Shown piece by piece: positions 7,667 to 15,506 of a DNA stretch of 64,000 nt; positions within the stretch are counted from its first letter, which is position 1; each line of letters opens with the position of its first letter. The DNA lies in the NCBI GenBank assembly GCA_017794825.1, contig CP051237.1:372001-436000 (forward strand), read 5' to 3'. The notes beneath the pieces were generated by a model. That model was not told where the DNA came from and did no database searches. It worked only from the letters and a program-made list of their open reading frames with translations. Both the position numbers and the translations under genes were made by a program. This DNA comes from Pararhizobium sp. (GTDB lineage Bacteria; Pseudomonadota; Alphaproteobacteria; Rhizobiales; Rhizobiaceae).

Positions 7667-7828
7667 AACCTGACATCGCAGGCGGTCGATATTGTGCAGA
7701 TGTCCAGCCGGCTTCAACGTGTCGAGGATCGGGCCGGTAATGTCCGGGAATGAAAGGGTATCGAGGTAACCCAGCACCAGCAGAACGAAACACTGAAGCG
7801 GAGGCTGCGGTCGGTGGAGAACGATTGA
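7667..7828 (+). pseudogene. Broken copy of the coiled-coil lysis protein gene
   Basis: The translated segment SQAVDIVQMSSRLQRVEDRA continues as GNVRE-stop-KGIEVTQHQQNETLKRRL, parallel to the intact gene at 4393-4707 (ADIMQMSGRLQRVEERAGDV, then KGIEVTQQQQNETLKRIL). A TGA at 7751-7753 together with loss of one codon interrupts the frame. The N-terminal membrane segment is not visible upstream. Most base differences from the intact gene are at third codon positions, so the copy diverged while still coding, which suggests a remnant of a related but different prophage rather than a fresh duplicate. Confidence 0.75.
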
Positions 7829-7868
7829 CGCCAACCGGAGGCCGGCTGGCGTCAATCCAATCGAAAGC

Positions 7869-8573
7869 CTATCTCAGAACAAGCTGACAAAGCTGTACCG
7901 TTGTGGCGTCATAGTTCCTCGGGCTCCGCATGATGGAATGACAGCTCTTCTTGAGCTTGATCCGATCGAAATCGCTGAGGGAAGCGACCGCAGCGCCCAC
8001 GGATTGGGATCCGCCACCGGAACCGCCGTTGCCGCCGGAACCATTGCCGCCGCCGCCAGCGCCGCCACCGCCTGAGCCACCGCCTCCGGCGCCTCCACCG
8101 CCAATTCCGACGCCGACGCCTGCTCCGCCGCCAATACCGCCCGCACCGACACCGACGCCCGCGCCTACGCCGGCGCTTGCGACGCCACCTACATTTGCGC
8201 CGACGCCTGCGCCCACTCCGACGCCGGATTTGCTGGCGCCTGCTGCGGCGCCAACACCGGCGCTTGCGACGCCGCCTACACTTGCTCCGGCGCCAACGCC
8301 GGCGCCGACACCGGATTTCCCGGCTCCTGCAGCAGCTCCGACACCTACGCCTGTGTTTCCGACGCCAACACCGGCGCCCGCGCCAACGCCAACGCCGGAA
8401 CTGCTGGCTCCGACGCCCGCGCCAACGCCCGCGCCTACTCCGCCTACGCCGACACCGGCTCCAACACCTACGCCACTTTGGGCTGATGCAATCGAACTTG
8501 CTCCGAAGAATGCAGCGCCTACAAGCAATGTGGCAACCAGAGTGGAGACTCTGCTATTTGTAAGTTTACGCAT
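7869..8573 (-). CDS. Secreted glycine-rich GVG-repeat protein with Cys-containing tail
   Basis: 234 residues from the ATG at 8573; an ATG 11 codons upstream is open but lies before the ribosome-binding site. The preprotein has a signal peptide (about 1-31, ending ASSIASAQ), then ~155 residues of low complexity built from [21 protein letters not shown] and GGVASAGVG units, then a GGGG/GSGG stretch. The last ~44 residues are an ordered-looking tail with two cysteines ([16 protein letters not shown] and VQLCQLVL). The site TAAGGAGGT at 8578-8586 is a perfect anti-16S match, predicting strong translation. Function is unknown; a cell-surface or matrix role is plausible. Confidence 0.75.
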   Translation of the reverse strand: MRKLTNSRVSTLVATLLVGAAFFGASSIASAQSGVGVGAGVGVGGVGAGVGAGVGASSSGVGVGAGAGVGVGNTGVGVGAAAGAGKSGVGAGVGAGASVGGVASAGVGAAAGASKSGVGVGAGVGANVGGVASAGVGAGVGVGAGGIGGGAGVGVGIGGGGAGGGGSGGGGAGGGGNGSGGNGGSGGGSQSVGAAVASLSDFDRIKLKKSCHSIMRSPRNYDATTVQLCQLVLR

Positions 8574-8577
8574 TGTA

Positions 8578-8586
8578 ACCTCCTTA
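8578..8586 (-). promoter_or_regulatory. Perfect Shine-Dalgarno TAAGGAGGT
   Basis: Read on the minus strand, TAAGGAGGT sits 4 bases before the ATG at 8573. It decides the start of the glycine-rich protein gene and is the longest anti-16S match I saw in the window. Confidence 0.8.
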
Positions 8587-8965
8587 TCTTGTCGCCCTGC
8601 TTGCACGATAGTGCAGTATCAATAATACAGAACTTCACTATTAGTTCCATTTTTTTATTTATTTATTTGTCTACAAATGATTTTTATTTGTTCTTATTAA
8701 ATAATTAAATATTTTATTATTGTTTGTGCAAACTTGCCAGAGAGATCGTTCCCATTTGGAATCCGCAGATGATTGAGAACAGAACCGACAAAATTAAAAA
8801 AATTTATGTAACCGACAGTATAATACTTGACGTTAATAACATAAACTGGTTGTAGTGCGCTGGTTAACGAACGGGGCCTTCTCCGGCCGGTCGATGAGTA
8901 TTCTCGGCGCCTCTCACACTACCGCCCTGGTGTGGGAGGCCGTTTACGTAGGTAGTATCAACAAA
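8587..8965. other. Very AT-rich intergenic region
   Basis: The stretch 8630-8860 is rich in runs such as TTTATTTATTTATTTG and AATAATTAAATATTTT, strongly unlike the GC-rich surroundings. It lies upstream of the glycine-rich gene and probably holds its promoter. No gene is visible. AT-rich DNA of this kind is a usual target for xenogeneic silencers (MucR/Ros type in rhizobia), but no specific site can be claimed. Confidence 0.5.
8909..8940 (-). terminator. Hairpin downstream of the diguanylate cyclase gene
   Basis: Arms GCCTCTCACAC (8909-8919) and GTGTGGGAGGC (8930-8940) pair at 10 of 11 positions plus one G-T, around a 10-base loop. It is 25 bases beyond the stop of the cyclase gene. There is no T-tract on the minus strand, so intrinsic termination is uncertain. 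Confidence 0.35.
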
Positions 8966-9727
8966 CTACTGTATTGAAGCGCTTATTTTGAGAACGCTCA
9001 ATTCCACTCTGTTTCGACCGTTGTTCTTTGCCGCATAAAAGTGCTCGTCGGCGCCGCGGTAGATATCCTGAAACGTCTTATAATTTTCGAAAACAACGCC
9101 ACCAATACTAACCGACAGGGGATGCAGATCCTGGCTCGGTTTAAACTCGATTTCGCTGATCGCAGCCCGAATTCGCTCCGCCATCATGTGCACGATTTCT
9201 TTCCGCTTTTTCGGAATAAAAACCGAGAACTCCTCGCCGCCCATTCTCCCGACGAGGTCGGTATCGCGCACTGAGGAACGAATGGTTTGGGCAATCATTT
9301 TCAGTGCTTCGTCGCCCCGATCGTGACCGTATCGGTCGTTGATCATTTTGAAGTGATCAACATCAATGACGAGGAGTGCATTTTGATTTGTCTCACACGC
9401 TTCTTCGACACGCTCCAGGTAACCGTCGACCAACTCCGTAAAGGCGCGCCGATTGAGCAAACTGGTCAGCGAATCAGTTGTTGCGAACGTCATGAGTTCA
9501 CGGTGCGCGATTGCGAGTTGTCTGTTCTTGCCAAGAAGCAAAAGAAGGATCGGAGGGGCCAGAATTAGTGGAATTAACAGATTGTTTAAGGGGTCGCTGC
9601 CCCACCGCCAAGTACCGGACTCAAAGGAATAGCCATCGACCGCAAAGGCAACGCCGATGCAGAAAATCGTTCCCAGGAAAGTTAAAAGATACACTCTCCC
9701 CCAGCTGGTCGCTGAAAAATCCATCAT
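8966..9727 (-). CDS. Membrane-bound diguanylate cyclase (GGDEF family)
   Basis: 253 residues. Two membrane helices (about 12-30 and 49-66) bracket a short periplasmic loop, followed by a GGDEF domain from about 80. The active-site loop is GGEEF at 163-167. RDTD at 154-157, five residues upstream, is an intact RxxD inhibitory site, so c-di-GMP product inhibition is expected. It makes c-di-GMP from GTP and so favours attachment and matrix formation. No EAL domain is present. It is not in an operon; the glycine-rich secreted protein gene lies downstream on the same strand across an AT-rich gap. An ATG one codon in is equally possible as start. Confidence 0.92.
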   Translation of the reverse strand: MMDFSATSWGRVYLLTFLGTIFCIGVAFAVDGYSFESGTWRWGSDPLNNLLIPLILAPPILLLLLGKNRQLAIAHRELMTFATTDSLTSLLNRRAFTELVDGYLERVEEACETNQNALLVIDVDHFKMINDRYGHDRGDEALKMIAQTIRSSVRDTDLVGRMGGEEFSVFIPKKRKEIVHMMAERIRAAISEIEFKPSQDLHPLSVSIGGVVFENYKTFQDIYRGADEHFYAAKNNGRNRVELSVLKISASIQ

Positions 9728-10165
9728 ATAACTCGTTCAGCATCGCGATTGATTGATTGTTACATCTTGCATATAGAATCAATCTTTCGCAAGCCGGCGA
9801 ATAATCAGGATTTCGGAAGTATACGAAAGAATTTATATTTCGATAAAACTGTTTTAAAATTCATGCGTTAAGCGCACTAGCGGAAATCAGAAAAGCGCAA
9901 ACCGCCAACAAGACTGTGCAGTTCACGTTCGCAAAAGACGGATGACGACTGTTCCAACGATCTTGCTATGCTGACCAAATGACGGTCTTCGGAAACGGCC
10001 CTGACTACCATGATGTTGGTTTCGTCAAAGGCGCACATTTTTGAAGAACTGGCGGCATGGCCAATCTGTCGGGTTTATGACGGCCCGATGATCGCTCGTC
10101 TGTTCGCCGGAACAGAGCTCCACCAGTCTTGTCCGGTTCGCGGACACGGGGCCCCTGAAGACGCA
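9728..10165. other. Intergenic stretch with no gene seen
   Basis: 438 bases. 9730-9870 is AT-rich and probably carries the diguanylate cyclase promoter; 9870-10165 is downstream of the antiporter gene. The open frame running right from 10010 is the complement of the antiporter gene and is not supported. Confidence 0.4.
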
Positions 10166-11119
10166 TCAGGCCAGAAGCCAGCCCAGATAGCCAATATAGA
10201 GGCAGACCATGACGGCGCCTTCCAGCCGCGCGATGCGCCAGCCGGTTTTTGCAAAAGTGACGAGCAACACGGCCGCCGCCGCCATGACCCAGACATCGAA
10301 TCGAACAATCTCCGGCGGCACAGCCATCGGTTTGACCATGGCCGTAACCCCAAGGATACCCAGTATGTTGAATATGTTGCTGCCGATGACATTGCCCAAC
10401 GCAACGTCGCCCTGGCGTCTGCGCACAGCGATAACGGACGTCGCCAGCTCCGGCATGGATGTGCCGATTGCAACGATGGTCAGCCCGATCACCGCTTCGG
10501 ACAGACCGACAGCCTGAGCAGCGGATACAGCGCCGGACACGAGCAATCGCGCGCCAAAGATCGTAATGACAAGCCCGCCAACCGCGATGGCGAGCGACGA
10601 AAAGAGCGAGAAATCCGGTCCCGGCACAGCTTCGCTTTCCGCTTCGTATACTGCGGATGCAGGAGTGCCATTTGCACGCCGCTCTACAAAAAATGTGAGC
10701 GCCAGATAGATAAACAGCGCGGAGAGGAGCAGAAGGCCGCCCAGGCGGCCTATGTCGCCGATCAGCGCCGCCCCGACGCACAGAATGGTTGCAAACAGCA
10801 TCACCGCGCCATCCCGTTTCAAGGCGACCGGATTGACTGTGACGGGCGCAATCAGCGCAGCAATTCCCAGAATCAGAAGAATATTGCCTATGTTGCTTCC
10901 AACGACATTGCCAATCGCTATGCCGGAAGACCCGGAGAGAGCCGCCTGCAAGCTGGTTACCAGCTCAGGCGTGGACGTGCCAAAGCCCACAAGCGTCAGA
11001 CCGATGACCATGGGCGAGATGTTGAAAGCCTTTGCGGCGGATACGGCTCCACGCACCAACAGCTCTCCGCCAATGACGAGCCCGGCCAGTCCAGCAATGA
11101 TCAAGCCGAGCGTGGTCAT
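10166..11119 (-). CDS. Calcium/sodium antiporter (CaCA family, YrbG-like)
   Basis: 317 residues from the ATG at 11119, which has AGGGGAG just upstream; a longer reading to 11365 adds 82 polar residues that do not belong to the family. About ten membrane helices. The two inverted alpha-repeats are obvious: GFGTSTPELVTSLQAAL with GNVVGSNIGNILLILG, and AIGTSMPELATSVIAV with GNVIGSNIFNILGILG. The acidic residues in the two TPEL/MPEL motifs bind Ca2+ and Na+. It exports Ca2+ in exchange for Na+ at the inner membrane. It is transcribed away from the cold-shock gene. Confidence 0.92.
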   Translation of the reverse strand: MTTLGLIIAGLAGLVIGGELLVRGAVSAAKAFNISPMVIGLTLVGFGTSTPELVTSLQAALSGSSGIAIGNVVGSNIGNILLILGIAALIAPVTVNPVALKRDGAVMLFATILCVGAALIGDIGRLGGLLLLSALFIYLALTFFVERRANGTPASAVYEAESEAVPGPDFSLFSSLAIAVGGLVITIFGARLLVSGAVSAAQAVGLSEAVIGLTIVAIGTSMPELATSVIAVRRRQGDVALGNVIGSNIFNILGILGVTAMVKPMAVPPEIVRFDVWVMAAAAVLLVTFAKTGWRIARLEGAVMVCLYIGYLGWLLA

Positions 11120-11528
11120 ATTCTCCCCTACTGCCTTGCGGACGAGAAATCGGCATTGGCGCCGGTCGCGACAAGTGGCCCGCAAAAATAATTCCTGCGT
11201 GCAATGGTGTTTGCTTTGTCTCGGCAACCGGATGAATTCGCAAGGCCCTTCCAAGACTGAAGGAAAGCAAACTCCGGTTTGTTCCAAACCCTGGAAACCT
11301 CGCCCGGCCATGGAATTATGCCGGACTTCGCAACGGAAGCCTTGGCCGGGTCTTGTTTCCGACACAGTTTATTGCCATATAGCGTTCATCGAACTTTTGG
11401 CCGATTGACTATGGCCCGCGTTATCCGCGCTTGCTTTGTCTATTCTACCCTGATTTCGACGAAACCGTTCAGGGCTGCGCCGGGCGCATTCAGGAACATG
11501 ACAAGCACTTGCATAAAGGAATAACGCA
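11120..11528. other. Divergent intergenic region between antiporter and cold-shock genes
   Basis: 409 bases that must hold both promoters. Cold-shock genes often have long structured leaders, and the ~120 bases before 11529 may be one, but I could not define a conserved box. No gene is supported here. Confidence 0.4.
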
Positions 11529-11738
11529 ATGGCTACAGGAACCGTCAAATGGTTCAACACCACCAAGGGCTTCGGCTTCATTCAGCCGGACGCCGGTGGC
11601 AACGACGTCTTCGTGCATATCTCCGCAGTAGAACGTTCGGGAATGCAGTCTCTGGCTGAAGGCCAGAAGGTCAATTTCGAAGTCGTCAAGGATCAACGTT
11701 CGGGCAAGTCGGCCGCCGACAATCTCAGCGCCGCCTGA
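11529..11738 (+). CDS. cspA: CspA-family cold-shock protein
   Basis: 69 residues forming a single cold-shock domain. RNP1 (KGFGFIQ) and RNP2 (VFVHIS) are both present, after the standard [14 protein letters not shown] start. It binds single-stranded RNA and DNA and melts RNA secondary structure. TAAAGGAATAACGC precedes the ATG as a usual ribosome-binding site. Rhizobia carry several paralogues, so the exact number of the csp gene cannot be given. A terminator follows at 11826. Confidence 0.96.
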   Translation: MATGTVKWFNTTKGFGFIQPDAGGNDVFVHISAVERSGMQSLAEGQKVNFEVVKDQRSGKSAADNLSAA

Positions 11739-11825
11739 ACGTAATTACTGTCCGCGCCTGTCGAGTCACGGATGTACTGGCAGGCAGGCGACAGGCAGAC
11801 GCGCCGCATATGCGGCGCAATCCGG

Positions 11826-11849
11826 GAGGCGGGCTCGTTCCCGCCTTTT
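11826..11849 (+). terminator. Rho-independent terminator after the cold-shock gene
   Basis: The stem GGCGGG (11828-11833) and CCCGCC (11840-11845) closes a 6-base loop and is followed by TTTT. A second palindrome, GCCGCATATGCGGC, lies about 20 bases upstream. Confidence 0.7.
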
Positions 11850-11996
11850 CCGTTTTCGGGGCCTGGAGCTTATCGCTCCTTTTGACGTCAGGGCCCCGTT
11901 TTTCATTTCCGGCAATGCAACGTTGCGGGGGACTTGTGCGGGGCAAACGCTGACCGGCGGCTTTTGCTTCAAGCAACGCAAACGAAAGGAGATATT

Positions 11997-12230
11997 TTGC
12001 AAATCCACGTCAGAGACAACAATATTGAGCAGGCCCTGCGCGCGCTTAAGAAGAAGATGCAGCGAGAGGGAATTTTCAGAGAGATGAAATCCCGCAGCGC
12101 TTACGAAAAACCATCGGAAAAGCGTGCGAGAGAAAAAGCCGAAGCCGTCCGTCGGCATCGCAAACTCACCAGAAAGCTGGCGCAGCGCGAAGGTCTCCTT
12201 CCCGGACGCCGCAAGGCGCGCAGCAGATAG
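11997..12230 (+). CDS. rpsU: 30S ribosomal protein S21
   Basis: 77 residues starting at TTG (11997), five bases after AAAGGAG. An upstream in-frame ATG at 11934 would add residues foreign to the family. The sequence reads [20 protein letters not shown], then [13 protein letters not shown] and a basic tail, all diagnostic of S21. S21 sits at the 30S platform near the anti-Shine-Dalgarno end of 16S rRNA and promotes initiation. The TTG start, which I recall from other rhizobial rpsU genes, would limit its translation. It follows the cold-shock gene on the same strand but beyond a terminator. Confidence 0.95.
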   Translation: MQIHVRDNNIEQALRALKKKMQREGIFREMKSRSAYEKPSEKRAREKAEAVRRHRKLTRKLAQREGLLPGRRKARSR

Positions 12231-12500
12231 CGACAAGAACCGGCGCGAGATCGTGCGCGTCGGGAGCCGCCCGGCTTTAATCCACGATCCCAAAAGCCCG
12301 AAACCTGAATGGCGCGCTTGCGCGAATCGCACAGGCCGCGCCGACCAGTTTGCCCTCTCTATATAAGCCGAATTTTCTGAACCGGCTTCCTTGCCTTCGG
12401 CCGCCGGGCGCCAGACAGAACATTCTTCAATCCTTTGTTCTTCTGTTTCTATCTCTTCTTACCTTTCCCGCCAATCCAACCGATCTCGTGGTCCGATTCC

Positions 12501-12636
12501 GACATTTGCATAGCGATGCTGCTCGTGCTGCAGCAAATGTCCAAATCTTCAGGACCACTTTCTGGATTATATTTCTCGTGGAGCTTTAATTTTGACATTT
12601 GAAAACGAGCTCGCGGCTTGCAGGGCTCAAATGTCA
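12501..12636. repeat. Two tandem hairpins sharing GACATTTG/CAAATGTC
   Basis: Hairpin 1 pairs GACATTTGC (12501-12509) with GCAAATGTC (12533-12541), 9 bp perfect. Hairpin 2 pairs TGACATTTGA (12593-12602) with TCAAATGTCA (12627-12636), 10 bp perfect. Half-site spacing is 33-34 bases in each, and the two are offset by 93-94 bases. A further CACATTTG follows at 12635. They could be operators or structured RNA. Confidence 0.6.
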
Positions 12637-12899
12637 CATTTGCTCCACTCGTCAGACCGCAGCCGACCATCAAACAATTCGCCGTGTCGCCTGCCCTTGC
12701 GATTCTCTGTTGTCGTGCGAGCCTTTTCCTTTCCGGTTCGCGGATTTCAACGCGCATAGGCGCGAACCAACCTGATTTTCGGGGAATCACCCCATTGACG
12801 CGGCCTCAGGCAAGCGAGACCAGCACCACATCCGGCAAGACTCAGTTGCGCTCAAGCGGTATTTCGCTGGCTGTAACGGCGATTCCAATGGTCGATCCA

Positions 12900-12914
12900 T
12901 TAAACATTCCTTAA
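12900..12914. promoter_or_regulatory. Possible CtrA box TTAA-N7-TTAA
   Basis: TTAAACATTCCTTAA is an exact match to the CtrA full-site pattern, about 240 bases before the porin 1 start. It is one of only two exact matches I noticed in the window. The distance from the gene makes function uncertain. Confidence 0.4.
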
Positions 12915-13151
12915 GAGTCACAGCTCCTGCCGGATCAAATCGTGTCTTTTATGCAACAGACAGAATTCATCGACAGGGATTGCCGCCCAGCCGTGCACAT
13001 AGCTGTTGCGTGCAGAATGGGGATAGGTATCTTCGGATTCGGAAGAGAGGCGGGTAGCCGTAGTTCTTCTTTGAGTTGGGGATGGGAAAGTTTACGCTGC
13101 CCGACAGCATTTTACCCAGACCGAAATTTAAATTTGACTGGAGGTCAGAAA

Positions 13152-14306
13152 ATGAAAATCAAGAGCCTGCTTCTCGGCTCCGCTGCAGCAATGTTTGCAG
13201 CCTCTGGCGCATCCGCAGCCGACGCCATCATCGCTGCCGAGCCGGAACCCGTTGAATATGTCCGCGTCTGCGACGCGTTCGGCAACGGCTACTTCTATAT
13301 CCCGGGCACCGAAACCTGCCTTCGCATCAGCGGTTATGTCTGGTTCCAGGTCGGCGCGACCGATGTGAGCTACGACAGTTCGATTGGTGACACATGGGAA
13401 AACAGCACTCGTGCTCGTGTGAACATCGATGCTCGTTCGGACACGGAATGGGGCGAACTGGCTTCCCGTATCCGTCTTCAGGGCACATGGGGCAACAATG
13501 TGGACGGACCTGACCTGATCGACCAGGCCTGGATCCGCCTCGGCGGCCTGTTCATGGGTTACTCTGAATCCTACTGGGTAGACGCCTACAACACCGGCCC
13601 AACGAACTTCGGTTCGCACTCCTGGGACGGCATGGGTTACGGCTACCAGCAGCGTCACCAGATCGGCTACACCTTCAACACCGGCAACTTCTACATCGCT
13701 GCTTCGGTTGAAGACAATTCGCAGGTTGAGGTGAATGGGGGCAGTCTTTCTCCCAGCTGGACGCCTAACTTCGTCGGTAAGATCGGTGGTCAGCTTGGTC
13801 CGGTCAACATCTTCGCCAAGGCTGGTTACGACGCCCTTACAGGCAACGCTGGTTACGGCGCAGGTCTGGTGACGGACGTCGGCTCCGCCGGTAACTTCAT
13901 CCTTTATGGTTACTGGGCTCCGGACGGCACGACCGATTACGGCGGCAACAAGAGCTTCCGTTCGGTAAGTGGCACGCAGACATGTTTCGGCGGCGTTGTA
14001 TTCAACACGCTCTCCGACTGTCAGGTAACTCCTGAGTGGTCAGTGCTCGGTTCGTTCCGCTGGCAGTTCACGCCTACGTTCTCCGCGTCTATCGGCGGTC
14101 AGTACTTCGGCGATTTCTACTTCCCGACCTCGTTCGGTCCGGCTTTCTGGGATCAGAGCACAGGTATCGACGCCTGGCAGGCAGAACTGGAACTGGTCTG
14201 GACACCGGTCACGGACTTCGAAATCCGCGCCTACATCCAGTACTTCGATGCTGACAACTTCGGTGACACAACGACAGGCTTCCTGCGTTTCACCCGCAGC
14301 TTCTAA
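13152..14306 (+). CDS. Omp2-type porin 1
   Basis: 384 residues from the ATG at 13152, placed after GGAGG; an open frame to 12942 has no signal-peptide logic. The signal peptide is about 1-22 (SLLLGSAAAMFAASGASA). The mature start AADAIIAAEPEPVEYVRVCD and the phrase CLRISGYVWFQVG are diagnostic of alphaproteobacterial porins of the Brucella Omp2b family. The C-terminus LRFTRSF ends in Phe, as needed for BAM insertion. It forms a trimeric 16-strand general diffusion pore. It faces a near-identical porin at 15507-16622 across a recombinase gene. Confidence 0.95.
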   Translation: MKIKSLLLGSAAAMFAASGASAADAIIAAEPEPVEYVRVCDAFGNGYFYIPGTETCLRISGYVWFQVGATDVSYDSSIGDTWENSTRARVNIDARSDTEWGELASRIRLQGTWGNNVDGPDLIDQAWIRLGGLFMGYSESYWVDAYNTGPTNFGSHSWDGMGYGYQQRHQIGYTFNTGNFYIAASVEDNSQVEVNGGSLSPSWTPNFVGKIGGQLGPVNIFAKAGYDALTGNAGYGAGLVTDVGSAGNFILYGYWAPDGTTDYGGNKSFRSVSGTQTCFGGVVFNTLSDCQVTPEWSVLGSFRWQFTPTFSASIGGQYFGDFYFPTSFGPAFWDQSTGIDAWQAELELVWTPVTDFEIRAYIQYFDADNFGDTTTGFLRFTRSF

Positions 14307-14331
14307 GTCAGTCTGAACCACAGTCAGAAGA

Positions 14332-14360
14332 GCCCGGTAGCAATGCTACCGGGCTTTTTT
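14332..14360 (+). terminator. Strong rho-independent terminator of porin 1
   Basis: A perfect 10-bp stem GCCCGGTAGC/GCTACCGGGC with loop AAT, followed by TTTTTT, 26 bases after the porin stop. Confidence 0.92.
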
Positions 14361-14433
14361 ATTGAGCGAAGCATTTCTTGCCGTTTCTTGCCGGTGTCGG
14401 CCTTGTCCCCTTCGGAACAAGGCCGGATTGTTT

Positions 14434-15273
14434 TCAATGGGTCATGTTGTTGAGAGCGTCGGCGCACACATCCAGATGCCTTGGCGACAGATGGGCGTAT
14501 CGCAAGGTCATGCTCAGTGTCCTGTGTCCCAGGAATTCCTGGATCCTCTTGATATCCACACCGGACTGGGCGAGCCGCGACGCGCATGTGTGGCGCAGCA
14601 CGTGCGGCACCACTTGCGGGTCGTTACGCATGGTTGTTCTGCTCTTGGCCACATTCCAACCGTCACGGAATTTTGGATAGGGGATGTCCTGAAAAGGCCC
14701 GCATTGCGCATTTTCACGACCCCTGACTTCGTCGACGACTCCCTGAGCCCTGCGGCTGAGTGGAATGGTCCTCGGACGATGCGACTTGGTTTCCCAGAAA
14801 GTCGTATAGCCGGGCTCGATGTCGGCCCAGTTGAGTTTCAGGGCTTCGCCAATTCGCGCGCCGGTTTCGGCCAGAAAGCGGGAAAGCTGCGCATATTTCC
14901 GGTCTTCCCTTTCCAACTCGCATAACAGATTGGCTTCTTCCTCCCGGGTCAGATACCGGACCCGGCCATTGCGTTCCGGCAATTTCTGGAAATCCGGAAG
15001 ACTGACAAGAAAACCGTTCTTGTGGTGCTTTCGCAGCAATTTCGAAAGACTTGCGAATTTGCGATTGATGGTCGAGTTCCTGTTGCCTTTGCGTCGGAAC
15101 TCGATCGTCAAGGCATCGAGAAGTTCATTGTCGAACTCCTGGTGATTATTGATAATCATAAATCGATGCATCTCGTCGATATAGGCCCGGCAGGCCTCCT
15201 TGTGCTTGCCGGGTTCCCACAGCAAATCGCCGTAGCGCCGCCATAGATCGAGAAGATGATAATCCATATGCAT
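14434..15273 (-). CDS. Tyrosine recombinase/integrase
   Basis: 279 residues. The N-terminal SAM-like core-binding domain covers about 1-100 and the catalytic domain 105-279. The full active site is visible: R140 (TGARIGEALKL), K163, H224 and R227 (PHVLRHTCASRL), H250 (LGHRTLSMT) and nucleophile Y259 (LRYAHLS). It should cut and rejoin DNA through a 3'-phosphotyrosine. It is the only gene between two inverted porin copies, with no phage or integron partner nearby. Upstream, GGTTGTGTAAAAT (15325) and GGTTGTAAAAT (15355) repeat in the same direction and could be binding sites. Its role may be site-specific inversion, or it may be a relic. Confidence 0.9.
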   Translation of the reverse strand: MHMDYHLLDLWRRYGDLLWEPGKHKEACRAYIDEMHRFMIINNHQEFDNELLDALTIEFRRKGNRNSTINRKFASLSKLLRKHHKNGFLVSLPDFQKLPERNGRVRYLTREEEANLLCELEREDRKYAQLSRFLAETGARIGEALKLNWADIEPGYTTFWETKSHRPRTIPLSRRAQGVVDEVRGRENAQCGPFQDIPYPKFRDGWNVAKSRTTMRNDPQVVPHVLRHTCASRLAQSGVDIKRIQEFLGHRTLSMTLRYAHLSPRHLDVCADALNNMTH

Positions 15274-15506
15274 TTACACACTCCGCGCCTGTTAAATTAA
15301 CGACCAAGTCAATAACTTAATTAGTGGTTGTGTAAAATATGGATGCGTCAAATTGGTTGTAAAATGTCATGTCTGGAGACCTGGCAGTCAACACTGCCAG
15401 GTCCAATCGCTTGATCGAGACGGTTCGTTTGAGCTGGTTGTCCGCAAGGACCGCTTTATGAAGTCAAACGTTGCGCCTCGTAATGCGCCTGCAAAGCAAG
15501 CAGGGC

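Larger units (their letters stand above)
12231..13151. other. Long leader region of porin 1
   Basis: 921 bases without a supported gene. It contains a pair of tandem hairpins (12501-12636), a CtrA-type box (12900-12914) and the immediate upstream region with AAATTTAAATTTGAC just before the ribosome-binding site GGAGG. Short frames here have no family-like sequence. The length suggests extended regulation of the porin. Confidence 0.5.

Noticed and set aside
7950..8470. CRISPR-like or tandem-repeat array
   Set aside because: The short GC-rich repeats are codon repeats of the GVG-rich protein; there are no constant-length spacers.
9550..9580. A further CtrA box (TTAA-N8-TTAA) in the diguanylate cyclase gene; also TTAA-N9-TTAA near 17640
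   Set aside because: The spacing is 8 or 9 bases and not 7, and the first one lies inside coding sequence.
10010..11191. 393-codon frame on the plus strand
   Set aside because: It is the complement of the Ca2+/Na+ antiporter and is rich in Gln/Arg/Asp with no hydrophobic pattern or known domain.
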